DNA of 64,000 bases, taken from positions 15,206,535 to 15,270,534 of the forward strand of contig CM028903.1 in the NCBI GenBank assembly GCA_016801885.1, written 5' to 3'. Position numbers and translations under genes: made by a program. A model generated the notes under the pieces. It worked only from the letters and a program-made list of their open reading frames with translations. It was not told where the DNA came from and did not search any database. The stretch comes from Toxotes chatareus (Eukaryota; Chordata; Actinopteri; Toxotidae). Below, piece after piece: positions 35,413 through 49,369 of the stretch. Position 1 is the first letter of the stretch. Each line of letters begins with the position of its first letter.

Positions 35413-38400
35413 AATCTACTGTACCAGTGTTCACGAGATATGCTTCACTTAGCTGGTAAATAATAACAACAAATAATAACAATAATGAAAGTGTAAAAAC
35501 TGCCATACCCTCTCTTTTCTTAGTTGTTGCAACTTTTCAGCTAGCACCAAACAGAATGGAGCTCAAATCAGAGTAGAAAAGCAACATGCACCCGCTTATC
35601 CTTTCATTTTCATCCTTGCTTGTAGCTCCCCTTATGCAGATTAGGTGTTGTACATAGATGACAATACTAGCGAGCAGAAAATTAGCTTTCTTACTAAGTA
35701 GACCTTCACTTCTTTCTCACTTCGAAGACTGTAATGATTCAAGCAAGACTCAAGACAAGAATCACTTTTTTTTTTTTGGTTGTGAGCTCAATGCCGTGAA
35801 TAATGAGAAAACCTTAACTAGAACTGTTTGGCCCTGAGGAGGAAACCATGCAAATTTGTTTCTTTCACTTGTGCCATTTTTTTTTAACATCAACTAAATT
35901 TAAACTAGTGCCAGAACCCAAAGTGATCAGTGCAAAGGAATCTCAGGGTGGTGCTCTGCTTTCAACTTCAAATCAAGGATGTCTTCTTGCCCTCTCATTT
36001 CAACCTTTTCTTATTTTACTCCTTCGCATAATTCTTCAAACCACTTATATGAATTGTCTTCTCTGTCTTCATGTCTGCCTTTATTAAATGCCAGCAAGTG
36101 TGGTAGAGAGTGGGCGGAATTGGTAATGAACTGTAATCCCTCTCTCCCAACCATCCAAACAACCCACTATACTCAGAAGTGATTATCATAATAAATATAT
36201 ATACATATATATATAAACAGAGACCACTAATATTTGAAATGTGAGCAACAACCAGGTGAGAAAATAGCTGAAACTGTTTTTACTCTATCAGTAACTTAAT
36301 CCCTAATGGCAAGAAAGACAGGGTAGGATATGTGTTTTCATCTGGAGCTCTGCTGTCCTCAACTGGTTTCAGTACCTATAACAAAGGCTGCCTACACCAC
36401 TATATTAAACAAAAGACCAAATTACCACACAAAAATACAAATACAGTTAGCCAGAAGTGACAGTTGAAATGACCAGCTCCTGATACTCCCAAGTGGTACA
36501 GCACAAATACAAGCTTGACCAAACTGACTTCAACACTGACAGTTCAATTGTATAAAAAAAAAAAAAACATATTGTTACACTATATGCTTAAAAATGAACA
36601 GTGCTGAACAACATCCAATTTAAATTAACACATTTGGATGATAAAGGAGGATTTGTGGGGCTGTGGGAGTACATAGACTTATACATAGTACTTAGACTTA
36701 ATACAACTTATGAGCGTGTCTTAGCACGCATTGTTGGGGGATGACAGCCTCAGCGGACTGTCTAAGAAAACCATTTTCTTTTTCTATAGATACCTTTAAT
36801 GCTAATTAATGTATTGTATCAGCTTTAATTATAACTGGGTTTTGATGGAGGATGACTTACAGTATGTGCTGCAGCTAGCTGTAACAATGGATGAGAAAAA
36901 GCTAACATGTTTCTGATTGCTGTCACAGAGTTCGCCTTCCTCCATCTCCTGGCTCAACCACACGATCTGTGGTTTCATTTCTCAACATCTAAAATGGACT
37001 TTTCCAGCTTTGAAATGCTCCCATCCTAGTCAATTACATCCAGATTTTCACAGTCTTTGGTAAAGAAGACACAGAGTTAGCGGTTGGAATTGGAGCCGTA
37101 TGCTGCTTGGCAAGAGCAAGAAAGAAAGGGAGCATTGTGCTGTCATTTGGCAAACCAAGAGAGTCAGCAAGCGCATGCTAGCATGAGTGTCTATATTCTG
37201 TACTGAACTTGAACAGACAGACAGAAAAACAGAGAAAGAGGGAGCACATGGCAGTGCTTTGGATGAAATGTTAAAATATTAAATATTGAAAGGGAACGTC
37301 AGTTCCCCATAGCTCCTGCTCTCAGTCTCTACCAGAATTCAGCAAGGGTCCCTCAGGGGATGTTGGGCTGGACGTGGAGGGGTGGGGATGAAAACAGCCC
37401 GTAGATGAGAGACATGAGTTGAGAGACAAGAGGAGCACAGGGAGCGTGGGTGGGGTTGGAGTGGGGTGGGCTGCGGCTGAGGAGAGGTTGATAGGTGCTG
37501 GAGATGAAAGAATTAAAAAAAAAAAAAAAAAACATATCACAGGAAGAATGAAAAAAAAGAAAGCCAACACTTTCTAAAAGAGTTCACTGACTGCTTGTGT
37601 GTGTTATCTTAGTGTGCGATTTGAATTAAAAAAAAAAAAATTACAATAGAGTGGGAGGAGAAAGTGAATGAGATAATTAAGCAATACCTGTAACTGGCAG
37701 CAAATTACTTCTTTGTTTGAATCTGAGTTAAATTAAGACAGTGAACCAGGTAGAACCCTTTGTTGGACTGTGAAATGAGAGAGAGGGTGAAAATTGTTTT
37801 TCTGTGAAATGCCCTGTATTAGTGTTGTCTGACTGTTTTTATTTTATTTGCACAAATTTGCAATCTTAATTTCAGCTGTAAATTGAAGTTTGTCACTGTG
37901 CAGATAAATAAACAAACAAAACTTAGAGGTTTTGACTTGTGGGCTGCTGAATCATCCCAAACAGTGAATCTTTCGTTGGGTATCTGGGGCGGTTTAATCA
38001 GGACTGCCCCAGGCTGGCTGGAGGATCCCACCATTTTAAAGTAAAGTTTTTCTGAAAAGATCAAAGAGGTGCCCCAAGGTAGCTGCTGTGTTCTGAACGA
38101 GGCTTCAACCTTCAACCTTACAGCGACGCTTACCTTTTTTTTTTTTTTCTTAAAAAAATAAAGAAAGGGCACAGCATGGAGTAACATTTTTGGCAGGTCT
38201 TCGGTGCAGAATATAAAGAGGCAAATGAATAAGATCCAAAACTGTTTGGTGTAGAGTATTTATAATTTAAATGAGGTTGCTTATTTTGGATATAAAATGC
38301 TCCTATGACATACATTTAGCCCATGACTCAACATTTCCTACAAAACCTATATAAAAACACAGGAACTTCAGCTGATGCTTGTGCCAAAAGAAAAAAAAAC

Positions 38401-39840
38401 ACATCAAATGAATTACAATGTCTGAATTTACTAGAATTTACTAGACACAGACACAGCCATGCTGTGTCGCATGCATATTTTTGTCTGTATACCTTGTTCA
38501 CTTTCCCTTTGTATGCATTTACAGTGTTTGCGGCTGCACATGTAATTTCAAAAGTGTGTAGACAAATTGGAGTTTTTGTTTTGTGTGTTTGTGCAGTGGT
38601 GTTTCTTTCCCCAGACACAATCTCAGATTGGATATAGAAAAGCAATCGCTCAGCTAAGTGATTTGTGAAAAGTGTCACATTCTTACTTGGCAGTAATTGC
38701 ATGTTGGTGTTGCTCAGCTGTGGTGATAGGTGCTTGTGAAGCCAGAGAGAACAGGGCAGGTGATGGGGTGGGGGGGACTCTTTGACCAGGATCAAATGAT
38801 GCACATATTTAAAATCTTTGTACCCTTTGAGCAAGTAAAAAAAAAAAAATAAATAAAATAAAAGCATTTCCAGGTGTAAGAAACAGGTTGTTTCATCAAT
38901 GTGCGTATAGGGGGGTGGTGAGTAAGGTGAAGGGGACTGTGTTGGTGCATGTGCATCTGTGTGTGTGTGTTCCATGATTGGCACACAATTTCATCTGGTT
39001 TAAGGCAATGGTTCGATGGCATCTATTAGGACTTTACACCTCTATTATTGATAGGAAAGGAGGGAATGCAGCAATGAGTGAGAGAAAAAAAAGGGAGAGA
39101 TGTACATTTTTACAATGGTTGTGTTTTTTTACGTTTGCTTTTTTATCATCCTCTTTCTTGTCCTGTTTTCTTTTCATTTTAGGTCTCCACACCTCTCACC
39201 TGCAAACTTCAGTCAGAATTTGCTGCATTTCTTGTTAAAATCCCTTTGATCTGTGTACAAAAGGAATTAAAGTTGTCAGACAAGGTTTCTGTTGCAATAA
39301 AATTGATTGACTGTACTGGAATGGTTTGATTTGAATTAAACTGAAACTTGGAATATTCTATGAGGTCGGCTGGGCTTTCTGGCCATCTTTTATTTATTTT
39401 ACTCCAACTTTTTCATCCCAATCAGTGTTTCTACTTACAAACATCTTTTCAGCACTTGTATATGTGTTGACACTAAAGAGAAAGATTGAGACATTCATTC
39501 AAAATTCAATATGTGTGAAAAATCTTAACGTTGAAGAAATAATGTAAAAAGATGTACAGAGTGCTGAAAGAAGTACAGAGAGATCAAGAAAGAATGGCTT
39601 GACATAAGAATTATAAATATAGGAATATTTTTTAAGGTGGTTCATCATTTTTCAAGTGTCTGTTTTCAAACTACTCAAAAGAAAGTCTACCTGAGCACAC
39701 AATAGCACGTAATATAGATTCAAATCCCAACTCTCCAGAGATATAATATCTCTATTAAAGTAGCTGAAATCATACACCCGTAACAAAAAATCGGGTAATG
39801 AAAACAAAGTCCTTGAGACTAAAACCCAGCCATGCTCCCT
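35413..39840. other. non-coding sequence, no gene seen
   Basis: AT-rich DNA with an AT-dinucleotide patch (about 36194-36216), A runs (37515-37532, 37628-37640), a T run (38135-38148) and a 10-bp tandem duplication GAATTTACTA (about 38423-38443). The 218-codon minus-strand frame at 38328-38984 is the longest in the window. It lacks any domain I recognise, contains low-complexity Tyr/Phe and His/Pro stretches and has no splice or promoter context, so I treat it as chance. The 122-codon minus frame at 37819-38187 includes a Lys run from the T tract. Confidence 0.55.
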
Positions 39841-40075
39841 CATACATCAAGAAAATAATCTTGCTATGTCATTTTATGAAGAATCTCATTACGGCATGTA
39901 AATTCAATGGCACTGAATATGTGAGAGGAGGCATATGCATATGTTTGCTAGCCAGTGCTAATCACCCCTCTCTACAAAGCTCTCCAGTGTCATAGCCTCA
40001 TGATGGAGCCAAATTCACCAGGGATATCCGGGGAAACAACTCATGTCATGTGGAGAGTGTTCGCAGGGGTGAAGA
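39841..40075. promoter_or_regulatory. candidate conserved non-coding element (weak)
   Basis: Balanced, non-repetitive sequence including GGCATATGCATATG (POU-type ATGCAT words) and GCTAATCACC. Ends where CA-rich sequence begins (40100-40190). Untested. Confidence 0.2.
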
Positions 40076-43010
40076 GCTCTCAGATGCCGCTCCAGACGTG
40101 GGCACACAAACGCACACGCTCACACACACACATACTCGTGCGTGTGCATACACACAGACAGAAAGAGAGAGAGGGAGATGAACACAGGCACACACTTCGC
40201 TCATGAGCACTTGATATGACATATGACATGTTCAATCCGGTCTGAAAAAAATCCATGTAAAATCTAGAGAGCGTGAGGTGGTGAAGGATTGAGGAAAAAG
40301 GAGCAGGGAATGACAAAAAGGATTAGGAAAGTGCCTGTAAGGATATTTTTTTTCCTTTTTCTTAACTCCTTTTTGACTCTGTTCAACTTAATGAATTCAT
40401 CTCTTAGAGAGATAGAATTAAAGTCCCTTGAACTGCCACACATTATAAACCACCTCTCTGTTACTCTGTTTTACTTATCATCAATGTGTCTTTTACCCAG
40501 CTTTCGATAGAAGAGAAATTCTAACCCAAATCAACATTCACACATTGATATACAGAGATAATAGTCCTTACATCTAAATGACAAAACTGGCTCTACGGTG
40601 AAGGTCTGGCTGAGTTTTGGCAACTTCGACTACTTGGTTAAGATTGAGGAAAGAGTGCCTTCAAGGACTAAATAAATGGATGGTGGCAAAACCACCCCGA
40701 TCCCCTCCCCAAGGCCAGGTTCAGACAGACAGCGGCACTGTTTTTAAAAACCTTCCTCGTTCATTTAAATGAGGCTACTGTGTTTGTACAGCAGTTGGTG
40801 CAAACCAATGTAACATCATCTGGCAAGGTGTCACTCAATTATGAGCAAGCACTCATTCCTGGTAGATTTCTTTGTGAGGAAAATACCATCACATTGTCAG
40901 CAGGGGTTCCTTATGAGAGGTGTATATTGTATTGTAGTATAATAAAGTGTAGTGTTTTGGTATGTGATAAGCTTCTAAAATCATCAAACTGGCCTTCCTG
41001 TATCATATTTAATCTTATCTCTGGTATCTGAAGCAACACGCCCACACCAGCCCAGTGTAGCCATGCTGTTGGCAATATGTGGCAATATGGTGGGCAACAA
41101 AACTTGGCTGCTGGCCGAAGAACATGTGCAAGCTGACAAGCAGGCTTATCGAGAGCACTGATAAGGACACTCTGATTCAAAGTCATGGTGAAAGCAGCTT
41201 GGTCACTGAGAGGGTAGATTCATTAAAGATGATTCACCAGTTCTTAGCTACTTTTCAATAAGGGTCTACACCAAAACCAACAAACAGCATGTGGATAAAG
41301 TGGACCAACAAGCCTTCACTCAGAGGAGGAGCACCAGAATATAAACTCTCAGATTAGCTCACCACTGTGGTGAGCACCAGGAAAATGGTGAATCAACCTT
41401 CTACATCGTCACGTTGATTCCACAACACTTTGTCCACGAAGGGTTGGGGAATTACAGCTTAGAAACTGGTAATATAAACGGTTTATTAAGTTTCACTGCA
41501 AGTTTTGTGATTCATTTTGTTCTACAGATCTGTCTGGATGTGTCATTATGCATGAAAAATTTGGTAACTTTGCTTCCAGCATCACCAGAAATTTGAATTC
41601 AACTTAAAAGTAAACACCATCTGCCCATTGAAACATATTTAGGTGACCATATTAACATTTTACTCTCTGCTTTTTTTGTATTGGTTGAAACCAATCTGCT
41701 ATCTAGAATTTCTATCATATTGCAGCAGAACCACAGATTTACAAAAACTAAAATGTAATGTAATGTAATGGCCTAAAATGTAAGAACATAAGAAGACTTC
41801 CAGATCTCAGAAGCAGTGCAACATATACTCTATATATTGTGAGGATTGAACAGCTGTTCTCAGTCCATGTCAGAGACATTGTTTTCATTGGAGAACACAA
41901 ATTAGCACCCTCTAAGATAGCTGGGGTTGAGGAGTTATTCTTGCATTATGGAACATGTTATTATGATCAAAAAGGAAAATGAAAAAAAATGGCGAGAGAG
42001 AAAGAGAGAGAATAGGGAAAGACAAGATAAAGACCTAATTGCTAGTCATGTTTCTTCTCATGTCCTTCGGGTTATTCTAAGATGATAAGCAGTTTCTGCT
42101 CAGTGTTGTATTGTTTATTGTACATATGGCAGCTAGCTGAACAGCTAACTTAAAGCAGCTGTGTGTGTTTGCTTGAACTGCTTAGGATGGTTGCTTCTAT
42201 TCTATGCCCAATTTAACTTATATCTATGAGAAAGCTAGTCAGGGATCAAACACCCTGGTGCTTACTCCTGCTTCTATCCATGGGTAGCTTTTACTCGATC
42301 CAGTTACCTACTCTTCCTCCGTGACTTTACAAAAGGGTGATAATTTGTACCACCACTGACTGAGTATCCATACCAAGGAGGCCAGTGACCCTTTTCTCTC
42401 CGAAGCTCTCTAGGATGATACCAAGTTTGTATGTATACATAAGTGTGCGCTTTGTTATTATTTCTCTGTATGCCAGTGAACGTCTCGCATAGAGACCTGT
42501 TTACCGACAGAGGCTGACAGAATGCATTATAATTCTGCTGGCAGAGTAGAGCATGCTAGATTTGGAATATGGGACAGAAATGGGAGACTTAAAGCCAGTG
42601 TCTGTCTACATGACACAAAGCACCAAGCAACACATCAACGTCACAACCTCATCCTAACCAGAATTTGTGTGTATTTGCGTAGGGGGTTGTTTAGACTCTT
42701 AACATCGTTTGTTCATCTGATGTTAATATAACCAGATGAGGAAAGGGAACATGACAAAGCAAACTGTGGAGGAGAAAGAGAGCGAGAAAAGAGCGCAAGA
42801 GTGTCATAAATCAGATTTGTTATGTCAGAGACTTAGAAAACTCAGCCAGATAAAGACCTGGGGAGAAGGGGGAATGTCTTAAAGGAGAGAAAGTAATGAT
42901 TAGGCGAGATGGGGAGTCATCCTAAAACTCCCTTAAAGTGAGTTCTATAAAGAGGGGATTCAACAGAGATCGTTTTCTCCACTCTACGCTTTACAAATGT
43001 TAAATGCAAA
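40076..43010. other. non-coding sequence, no gene seen
   Basis: CA-rich scatter at 40105-40165, then unique-looking DNA. A TAATG tandem (about 41754-41770) and a 9-bp palindrome with 1-nt spacer (41357-41375) are present. Frames are at most 91 codons and unrecognised. Confidence 0.6.
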
Positions 43011-43016
43011 TGTTGG

Positions 43017-43047
43017 CAGTGTCCTGTCCATCAATGACAGGACACTG
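43017..43047. repeat. 12-bp perfect inverted repeat, 7-nt spacer
   Basis: CAGTGTCCTGTC (43017-43028) pairs perfectly with 43036-43047 around CATCAAT. The stem has six G/C pairs. Nothing else suggests a transposon end. Confidence 0.88.
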
Positions 43048-44949
43048 TCCTAAAACAGCAATGGCATGGATGAATGAAATCAACAAACATGCCCCACAGT
43101 TTTCTTATTTCAAAATGGGGTCTCAGATCGGACAAATATAAACATCCTCATTACTGTTTTGTCACTACATCAGAGTCTATTCCCAAATTCTGCTGAGGAT
43201 TCAGGCAGAAAGTGCAGCTATGACAAGGACAACACAGGAATGGTGAGCGAAAGCAGTAGTTGGCAAAAGTGGAAGACAAACAAGCCACACAACAAACAAC
43301 AGATTACATCTGTGACAAGAATATATATTTTTTTAAAACACATGACAGAGGGAAACTAGATTTACAAGCATTGTACAAGCAACTACATATTCGCACGCCA
43401 AACCACATTTAGCAAACTTAACATACATGGATGTGATTAGCTGAGTCAGACTTAATAAGACTTAAGAAAATAAAAGCTAAATGATTCAAAATAATATGTC
43501 AGGTTAAATCCTTTTGTGATCACAGCATCCCTCGCCTCAGGGAAATGACAATATTCTACACAGCTACTGAGTCTCTCGAGGCATGCCAGAGAAAAGAAAA
43601 ATGTACCAAAAAAAATATAGACTGAGACTGACACAAACATGATGAGTAAGTCAGCTTATAAAATGCTGTGCCAACGATGCTCACTTTAATGAATGCCTCA
43701 ACGCATCTAATGTGTATGTGTGCGTGCATGGGGGCGTGCATGTGCCTGGTGTCATCGTCTTCATTTTTCTTAAATCAGAGGCAGTCATGCGTTTTACACA
43801 GAGACGGGTAAAATGATCACACACACATTCGTCGTATGTTTACTCTAGGATGCTGGGAAGAGTGTCTTTCAAAGAACCATGTGTTAGCACACGCGGTGCG
43901 CCGACATGGAAAGTTACAGAAATAGAGTGTATCAAAGAGAGGTGGAGGAGGAGGTGATCAAGGAAGAAAGAAGAAGGGGAGGAGGAGGCTGAAGAGGTAA
44001 GCTTTGGTGTTATTTTTCTCCCTTTTCACTGCAGCCCTATCAGAGGTTAATGTTGTGGGACAATTGTTGAACACCTAAGCATTGTTATAGTCCCAGTTCA
44101 CTCTTTTCTCATCTCTCTCACGCAAAGATTTTTTTTCCCTCTGTATCCTCTATTCCTCTATATTCCTGAAACAGTTTTTCGTGCTTATGTGCACTATTGT
44201 CAGTCATTCCATCTGTTCCCCCCTCCCTCTGAACTCATCTGTTGTCTCAGCCTGTCATCTTCCTTTCTCTTTCAGTTTGTGCATACTTTACGGATGTGGT
44301 TGCCAAGATGAAACCGACGTAATCCAAGCTTGAAATATTGGCCCTGTCGCTCTTTATCCTATGGCATGTGTTTCCCTAGTGATGATCCTTTCCTCATTAG
44401 ATTTTTCCTCTCATTCTCTTTCCATCTGCGCACCTTTTTCTCTCTGTTGTCTCCACCTGCTCACTGCTCCTGCCTCCCTTTTCTACTTTTGTTTACTCAG
44501 AATGGATTCAAAGCAAACAGAGGGAGGAAAGGTGGTTGGAGGTGAGGTTGTGGTGGGTTGATTTGTCTCATTGGTCCTGATTGTAATCAATTAGTGTGTT
44601 AGTTAGAGGTAGACTTGGATCTTAATGGAGACAGCATCTGCTGCCTGTACACACATCGACAAACTATTGGTGGCAACACCGGACCACATCGATACCTGAC
44701 ACTTAGGTTTGACATACTCTCTCAGGAGAGTTGGTGTCAGATGCGGTAACATCACTTGTGGAAGTGTGTTCTTATTTTGACTACAGGAGCTGCGTACTAA
44801 ATTTATGGTTTTTATAGAACACTGCAAATTCTAGTTTATGATGTCTACAATTTTATTACAGTGCGGGTATGAGAGTACTACACAGTGAGTACTACACAAT
44901 AAATCTGATAAATACACTTTTTATTCCCTCAGTCTGTCCACGCTGCCCG

Positions 44950-44981
44950 CACACAAACACACACAAACACACACACACACA
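44950..44981. repeat. imperfect (AC)n microsatellite
   Basis: AC units with two AAAC interruptions. Confidence 0.9.
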
Positions 44982-45105
44982 ATTTTCTGCCCAGTCCTCT
45001 GTGCCTGGTCACGCACAGAGTAAAGCTGTAGATTATAGCAAAGGTGAAAACAGGCCATGCATGTGTTAACAATGATATGCTGGCCAGTCAAGGTCGCAGT
45101 TGACT

Positions 45106-45133
45106 CACACACACACACACACGCACACACACA
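45106..45133. repeat. (AC)n microsatellite
   Basis: About 14 AC units with one GC interruption. Confidence 0.93.
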
Positions 45134-46162
45134 GCAATGCTGCATTCACAAGAGGCATCAACTTACACTATAAATGAACACAAGCATAGAATTACCCACA
45201 CAGACTTGAATAAACCCCTATACTTACACACACAAGTGAGGGTTAAAGCCTCAACTCATAATTCAGGAAGGGAGTGCTGGCATTTAAAAGGCCTTGCTCA
45301 CATACTGTAAATATATGCAGCCTTTATGAGAGCCACTGTTCCAGGGGTCAGTGAGGGGAGACAATGGGTCATGACAGAAAAATGAATACTGTATGTCTCT
45401 CTCTAGAGCTCCCTTTACATTTAGGCCTCCACCACCGTCTCTTGCTCTCTCCTCCCACACCACTTCTGTTTAGTCACAAAACTGACTCTCTTTACCTCTG
45501 TGGCTATCTAAAGAGGGCCAAATCCAAATAAGCAACAAAGAGAAACAGTAGAAACACAGAGGGTGCCAAAGACACAAGGAAAGATTGATTGATTTCCTTT
45601 AATAGCTCTGAATCGCTCAATAAATGACAACGTACTGAAACACAACAGTGTCTGTATTTAATCACTGAACCTAACTCTTAGTCATGATGGCGGGTGACTG
45701 AATGTGTCAGTCTGTCCAATGCTGTGAAATATCTTGGCATTGAGTACCACCACCAACTTTTTCCAACACTTCACTATGAAGTTTTTATATGGTGAAAATA
45801 GCTCATTTAAGCCATTTTAATATTTTTTTGGTGTCACTAAAATTCTGGCAATGCAGGTAACCATCTTGGAATAATGCAAGGGCTTTTTATATTAATGAAA
45901 ATATGACGTGAGTGTGTTTACAAATAGGGATATTTTTGGGTGTGTATTCTGTTTGTGTGCTTTACATCCCCTGGTGTTACTCTGCACCTAAGTTTGTTGT
46001 CGTTTACTTTGAAATACAGCATGTCATTGTAATATCTTAGCAAGGCAGAGTTAAGGCCAATCAAAATCATGAAAGCGAAAGCCAAATTTGTGTTTGAGTG
46101 TCTCTTCAGGTTTTGCAAAGGAGAAAGACATAGAAAAAGTAAAGCAAGACAGAATGGTTGTC

Positions 46163-46206
46163 TGTGTGTGTGTGTGTGTGTGCGTGTGTGTGTGTGTGTG
46201 TGTGTG
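46163..46206. repeat. (GT)n microsatellite
   Basis: About 22 units with one GC interruption at 46183. Confidence 0.96.
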
Positions 46207-46670
46207 CATTTGTGTTTCCTTGTCAGCTGCTGTTAAACAGAATGACAGCATGAGGGCGAAGGGGTTATGCCTGTCTTGAGTAAATTACTCTCTTCCTAGT
46301 TCCAGGGGTCCTCTCTCTCTCTCTTTGTATGTGTGCTTGAACTGACCACACACAGTAATAGCCCTCAGGGTTAATTGACCGCAAGCCGAGCACTTGTTCC
46401 TCCAAATAGACATTCAGGGTTAGGGTCTCCCTCCCACTCTCTCCCCTGACCTACACAAGATGGCATTATCAGCTCTCTCTGTTGTTCTATCTCTCCCCCT
46501 TGTCTTTTTCTAAGAGAGACACACAGAGCGACAGACACCACCCCAGAGAACCTCCATGCTCTCTTATTAACCCAACACTATATCTTTCTTTAGTGAAGTT
46601 ACTCAGTACATTCAGTTGTTTCTAGTATCTACTGGGGAAAATAGCTGCCACTGGATCAAGAACTTTAAGT

Positions 46671-47600
46671 TCTGTTAGACTAGGCCCCCATCTCTCCTCC
46701 ACCCTTATACTCAGCACTGGCACCACACAGGGCTGTGTGTTGAGCCCCTTTTTCTATGCCCTCTATACTCAGTATTGTACCCCCACCCTTCCCACCAGCA
46801 CCATCATCAAGTTTGCAGATGACACGACCATAGTTGAACAAACAAAACAGCTTATAGGGATGAAGTCGAAAGACTGACAGGATGGCGCTCAGAGGATAAT
46901 CTCGTCCTCCCCAAAAAACATAAGCACTCATAATAGGCTTCCGGAGGAATAGTGCAGACCCTGATCCATTATACATCAGCAGGGGACTGTGTGGAACAGG
47001 TGCCTGGGTACGCACATCGCCAAAGATCTCTCCTGGACCATCAACACCACAGCAGTAGTCAAGAAGGCACAGCTGTAGCTCTATTGCCTGAGGATCCTCA
47101 GGAAAAACAACCTGCAGGAAAAGCTGCTGGTGTCCCACTACCACCTGCTCCATCGAGAGAGTGCTGACGTACTGCACCTCTGCATGGTATGCCAGCTTCT
47201 CCGCAGCGGACAGGAGAGCCCTTGAAGGGGTTATCAAAACCTCCCAGAAAATCATCAGATATTGCTGCCTCAGCAGAATAGCCAACCTACTGGAAGACCC
47301 CTCCCACCCTGGACATCATCTGTTTGACCTGCTGCCCTCTGGCAGATGTCTCAGGTCCACCATATCACAGACAAACAGACTTAAGAACAGTTTATATCCC
47401 AGAGCTGTACGAGAACTGAACACTATCAAACACTGACAATGGCTGTCTGTACTACATTACTTACAGTTGGATTTATATAACACTACAGAGATGTTTACAT
47501 TCCCACTGCACCTTTGTATGTGTCTAACTGCACTGTATAGGAACACTGTGACTCAGGAAATGTGTAATATCCTCCAATGCAATAACTCAGCTGCTTTTTG
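46671..47600 (+). mobile_element. 5'-truncated LINE relic (CR1/L2/Rex1-like reverse transcriptase)
   Basis: This is the 3' part of a non-LTR retrotransposon in the plus direction. Frame one (from 46671) reads a palm-domain block with GTTQGCVLSP and then FADD at 46812-46823, the conserved metal-binding motif of reverse transcriptases. The frame is lost and stops at 46875. Conserved downstream blocks continue in other frames (DLSWT near 47022, KNNLQ near 47106). From 47161 to 47436 the last about 90 codons are open again and end in the family-typical LLPSGR and NRLKNS blocks, followed by a short 3' region. Several frameshifts and an apparent deletion of a few tens of codons near 47280 show it is dead. 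The 201-codon minus-strand frame at 46680-47285 is only its antisense shadow. The superfamily is clear; the clade name is less sure. Confidence 0.88.
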
Positions 47601-49365
47601 TTCTTATATCTAACTGTTCTATAAGTTACAGTAAATGCATACATTTTTCTTTATATATTTTGTGCTTTCATTTAGTTTAGTTTGAGCTTTTTTTTTATTG
47701 GTGTTTGCCATGAGTAAATGCACAGGGAAAATTTTCAATGAAAATATCATTAACAGACTAAATTCCTACAGCTTTAGTTATGACAAATATTATTTAGTAT
47801 TCTATGTGTACATACATTAGGTTACTAATTTATTACTGGTTTGAATGTGAAAATCCTTGTATTTTTCCATTATGTGCTGTCAGGATGCAAACGCTTCTCT
47901 GCCCATTTTCAAATAAATACATGTTTCAAGAAAATGTATGGTTACACCCTCTGCAGTTGCTTAATGTCTGCCACAGTAAAAGTATGTGTGTGGCTATGTG
48001 CACAAGCTGTGATACTAATGGGTATTTTTATGAATTTTTATATGTGTGTGAGTGTGTAAAATTAATTCTCCTCTTAATAAATCTAAGTGACATGTATAAG
48101 TCTGTCCTTGAGCTTTACAATGCCATTAAGAGTGCATGACTCAGTAATTAGCAGCAATAACTAGAGAACTCAACATACACTGTCCACTCACTATTTGCAA
48201 GTGTTCATGACATAAAGTTGTTTTCAGTCCTTGGATGGTTGGTTAACTTGATATTGCATCAATATGCAGTTGTTATTTGTTCAGAATTGTAATGTCCTGT
48301 TGTTTTGTTGTCACAGCTGTCTCTCTCTCTCTCGTCTCCTTGGTTTGTTTTCTCTTTCAGGAATCTGCAGTCAGATGTTGTGCTCATGTTCAGTGGCTGG
48401 GTCTTCCAAAACATGCTGTCCAACTTCAGAAGACCTGTAGTCTGAGCTGGGACTGTCCTCCTCCCCAGATGAGACTGAGACAAGCTATTCATGCATTCAG
48501 GTTTATCTTATCAACTTATAAAGATAAAGATTTTGAAGTTTATCACTATGAAACTGCCCTCAAATGGCCAACAAAGCGTAAATGTCAGTGGTAAGGGTAG
48601 ACTGGGGTGAGATCCATGATATGAGGTGTGATATTTCACTTTAACACATTGTGAACAACTGACAAATGAGTAGTCTCGTTTTTTCTGTGAAACCCAGTGA
48701 TTAATGACATGTCCAACCAGCTAACAAAAACAAAAAGTCAAGTTAATGCTTGACTTCCATTATTGACATGATGCTTTTTCATTGGTCTTGTTAAAGTGAC
48801 ATGTTTGCTAGTGACAGATTATCACCTGAACAAGAGTAAGTAGTCATAACATATACAACAGATTTTCCTTGTATAATGATACAAGAAAATGTGGTCACAA
48901 TGTAGAAACTAGAGTATAAGCAGTGTGAATATCTTCATTTCTTAAAAGAAGCATGACTGTCATGAAAAAAAATAAAGCCTTTTGTGGCTCCAGAGGAAGA
49001 TGTGTGAAATCTGATAAGCTGCCTCAAGTAATGTCACTTTGGGCTGAAGACTATTCAGTCTGAAAATGACAAAAATCAAAACTATGGTGGTATGAAGTTA
49101 GAAAGAACCAAGCTTACGAGACCTCTGCAGCCCACTCCTCATCTCTGATATGAGATACAGGCTCAAGGCTCCATTAGTTGCTAGTAGCATAACATAAGCT
49201 CTGGTTCTGCTGCATCAACTTTGATGGGTTTTTTTTTTTAGTATAAAAAATAATTTGTGTAATGCCATCATTGATGGCTGAGACAAGATTCATGTACCAA
49301 TCTGATGTACCACTCTAACCACCCCCCCCACCTGAGGTTTCACGTGTTTTTAGTGTAAGAGCCAG
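47601..49365. other. non-coding sequence, no supported gene
   Basis: Unique-looking AT-rich DNA. Frames at 47804-48139 (111 codons) and 48277-48594 (105 codons) are unrecognised; the second follows a polypyrimidine-CAG acceptor-like site at 48359-48360. A perfect 8-bp inverted repeat lies at 48735-48756. None is enough for a gene call. Confidence 0.55.
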
Positions 49366-49369
49366 AATG

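Larger units (their letters stand above)
43048..46665. other. non-coding sequence, no gene seen
   Basis: Purine-rich patch at 43935-44000, pyrimidine-rich scatter at 44100-44280 and 44395-44490, a small GAGTACTACACA duplication (44872-44897), otherwise unique-looking DNA. No frame is recognisable. Confidence 0.6.

Noticed and set aside
36190..36216. AT-dinucleotide patch as a possible promoter TATA region
   Set aside because: No initiator, downstream gene or other promoter feature accompanies it.
38328..38984. 218-codon minus-strand open frame, the longest in the window
   Set aside because: No domain recognised. It contains low-complexity Tyr/Phe and His/Pro runs over T-rich and CA-rich sequence and has no splice or promoter context.
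39737..39753. AGAGATATAATATCTCT small palindrome
   Set aside because: Its 8-bp AT-rich arms are at chance level.
46680..47285. 201-codon minus-strand open frame
   Set aside because: It is the antisense of the LINE reverse transcriptase relic, whose true direction is plus.
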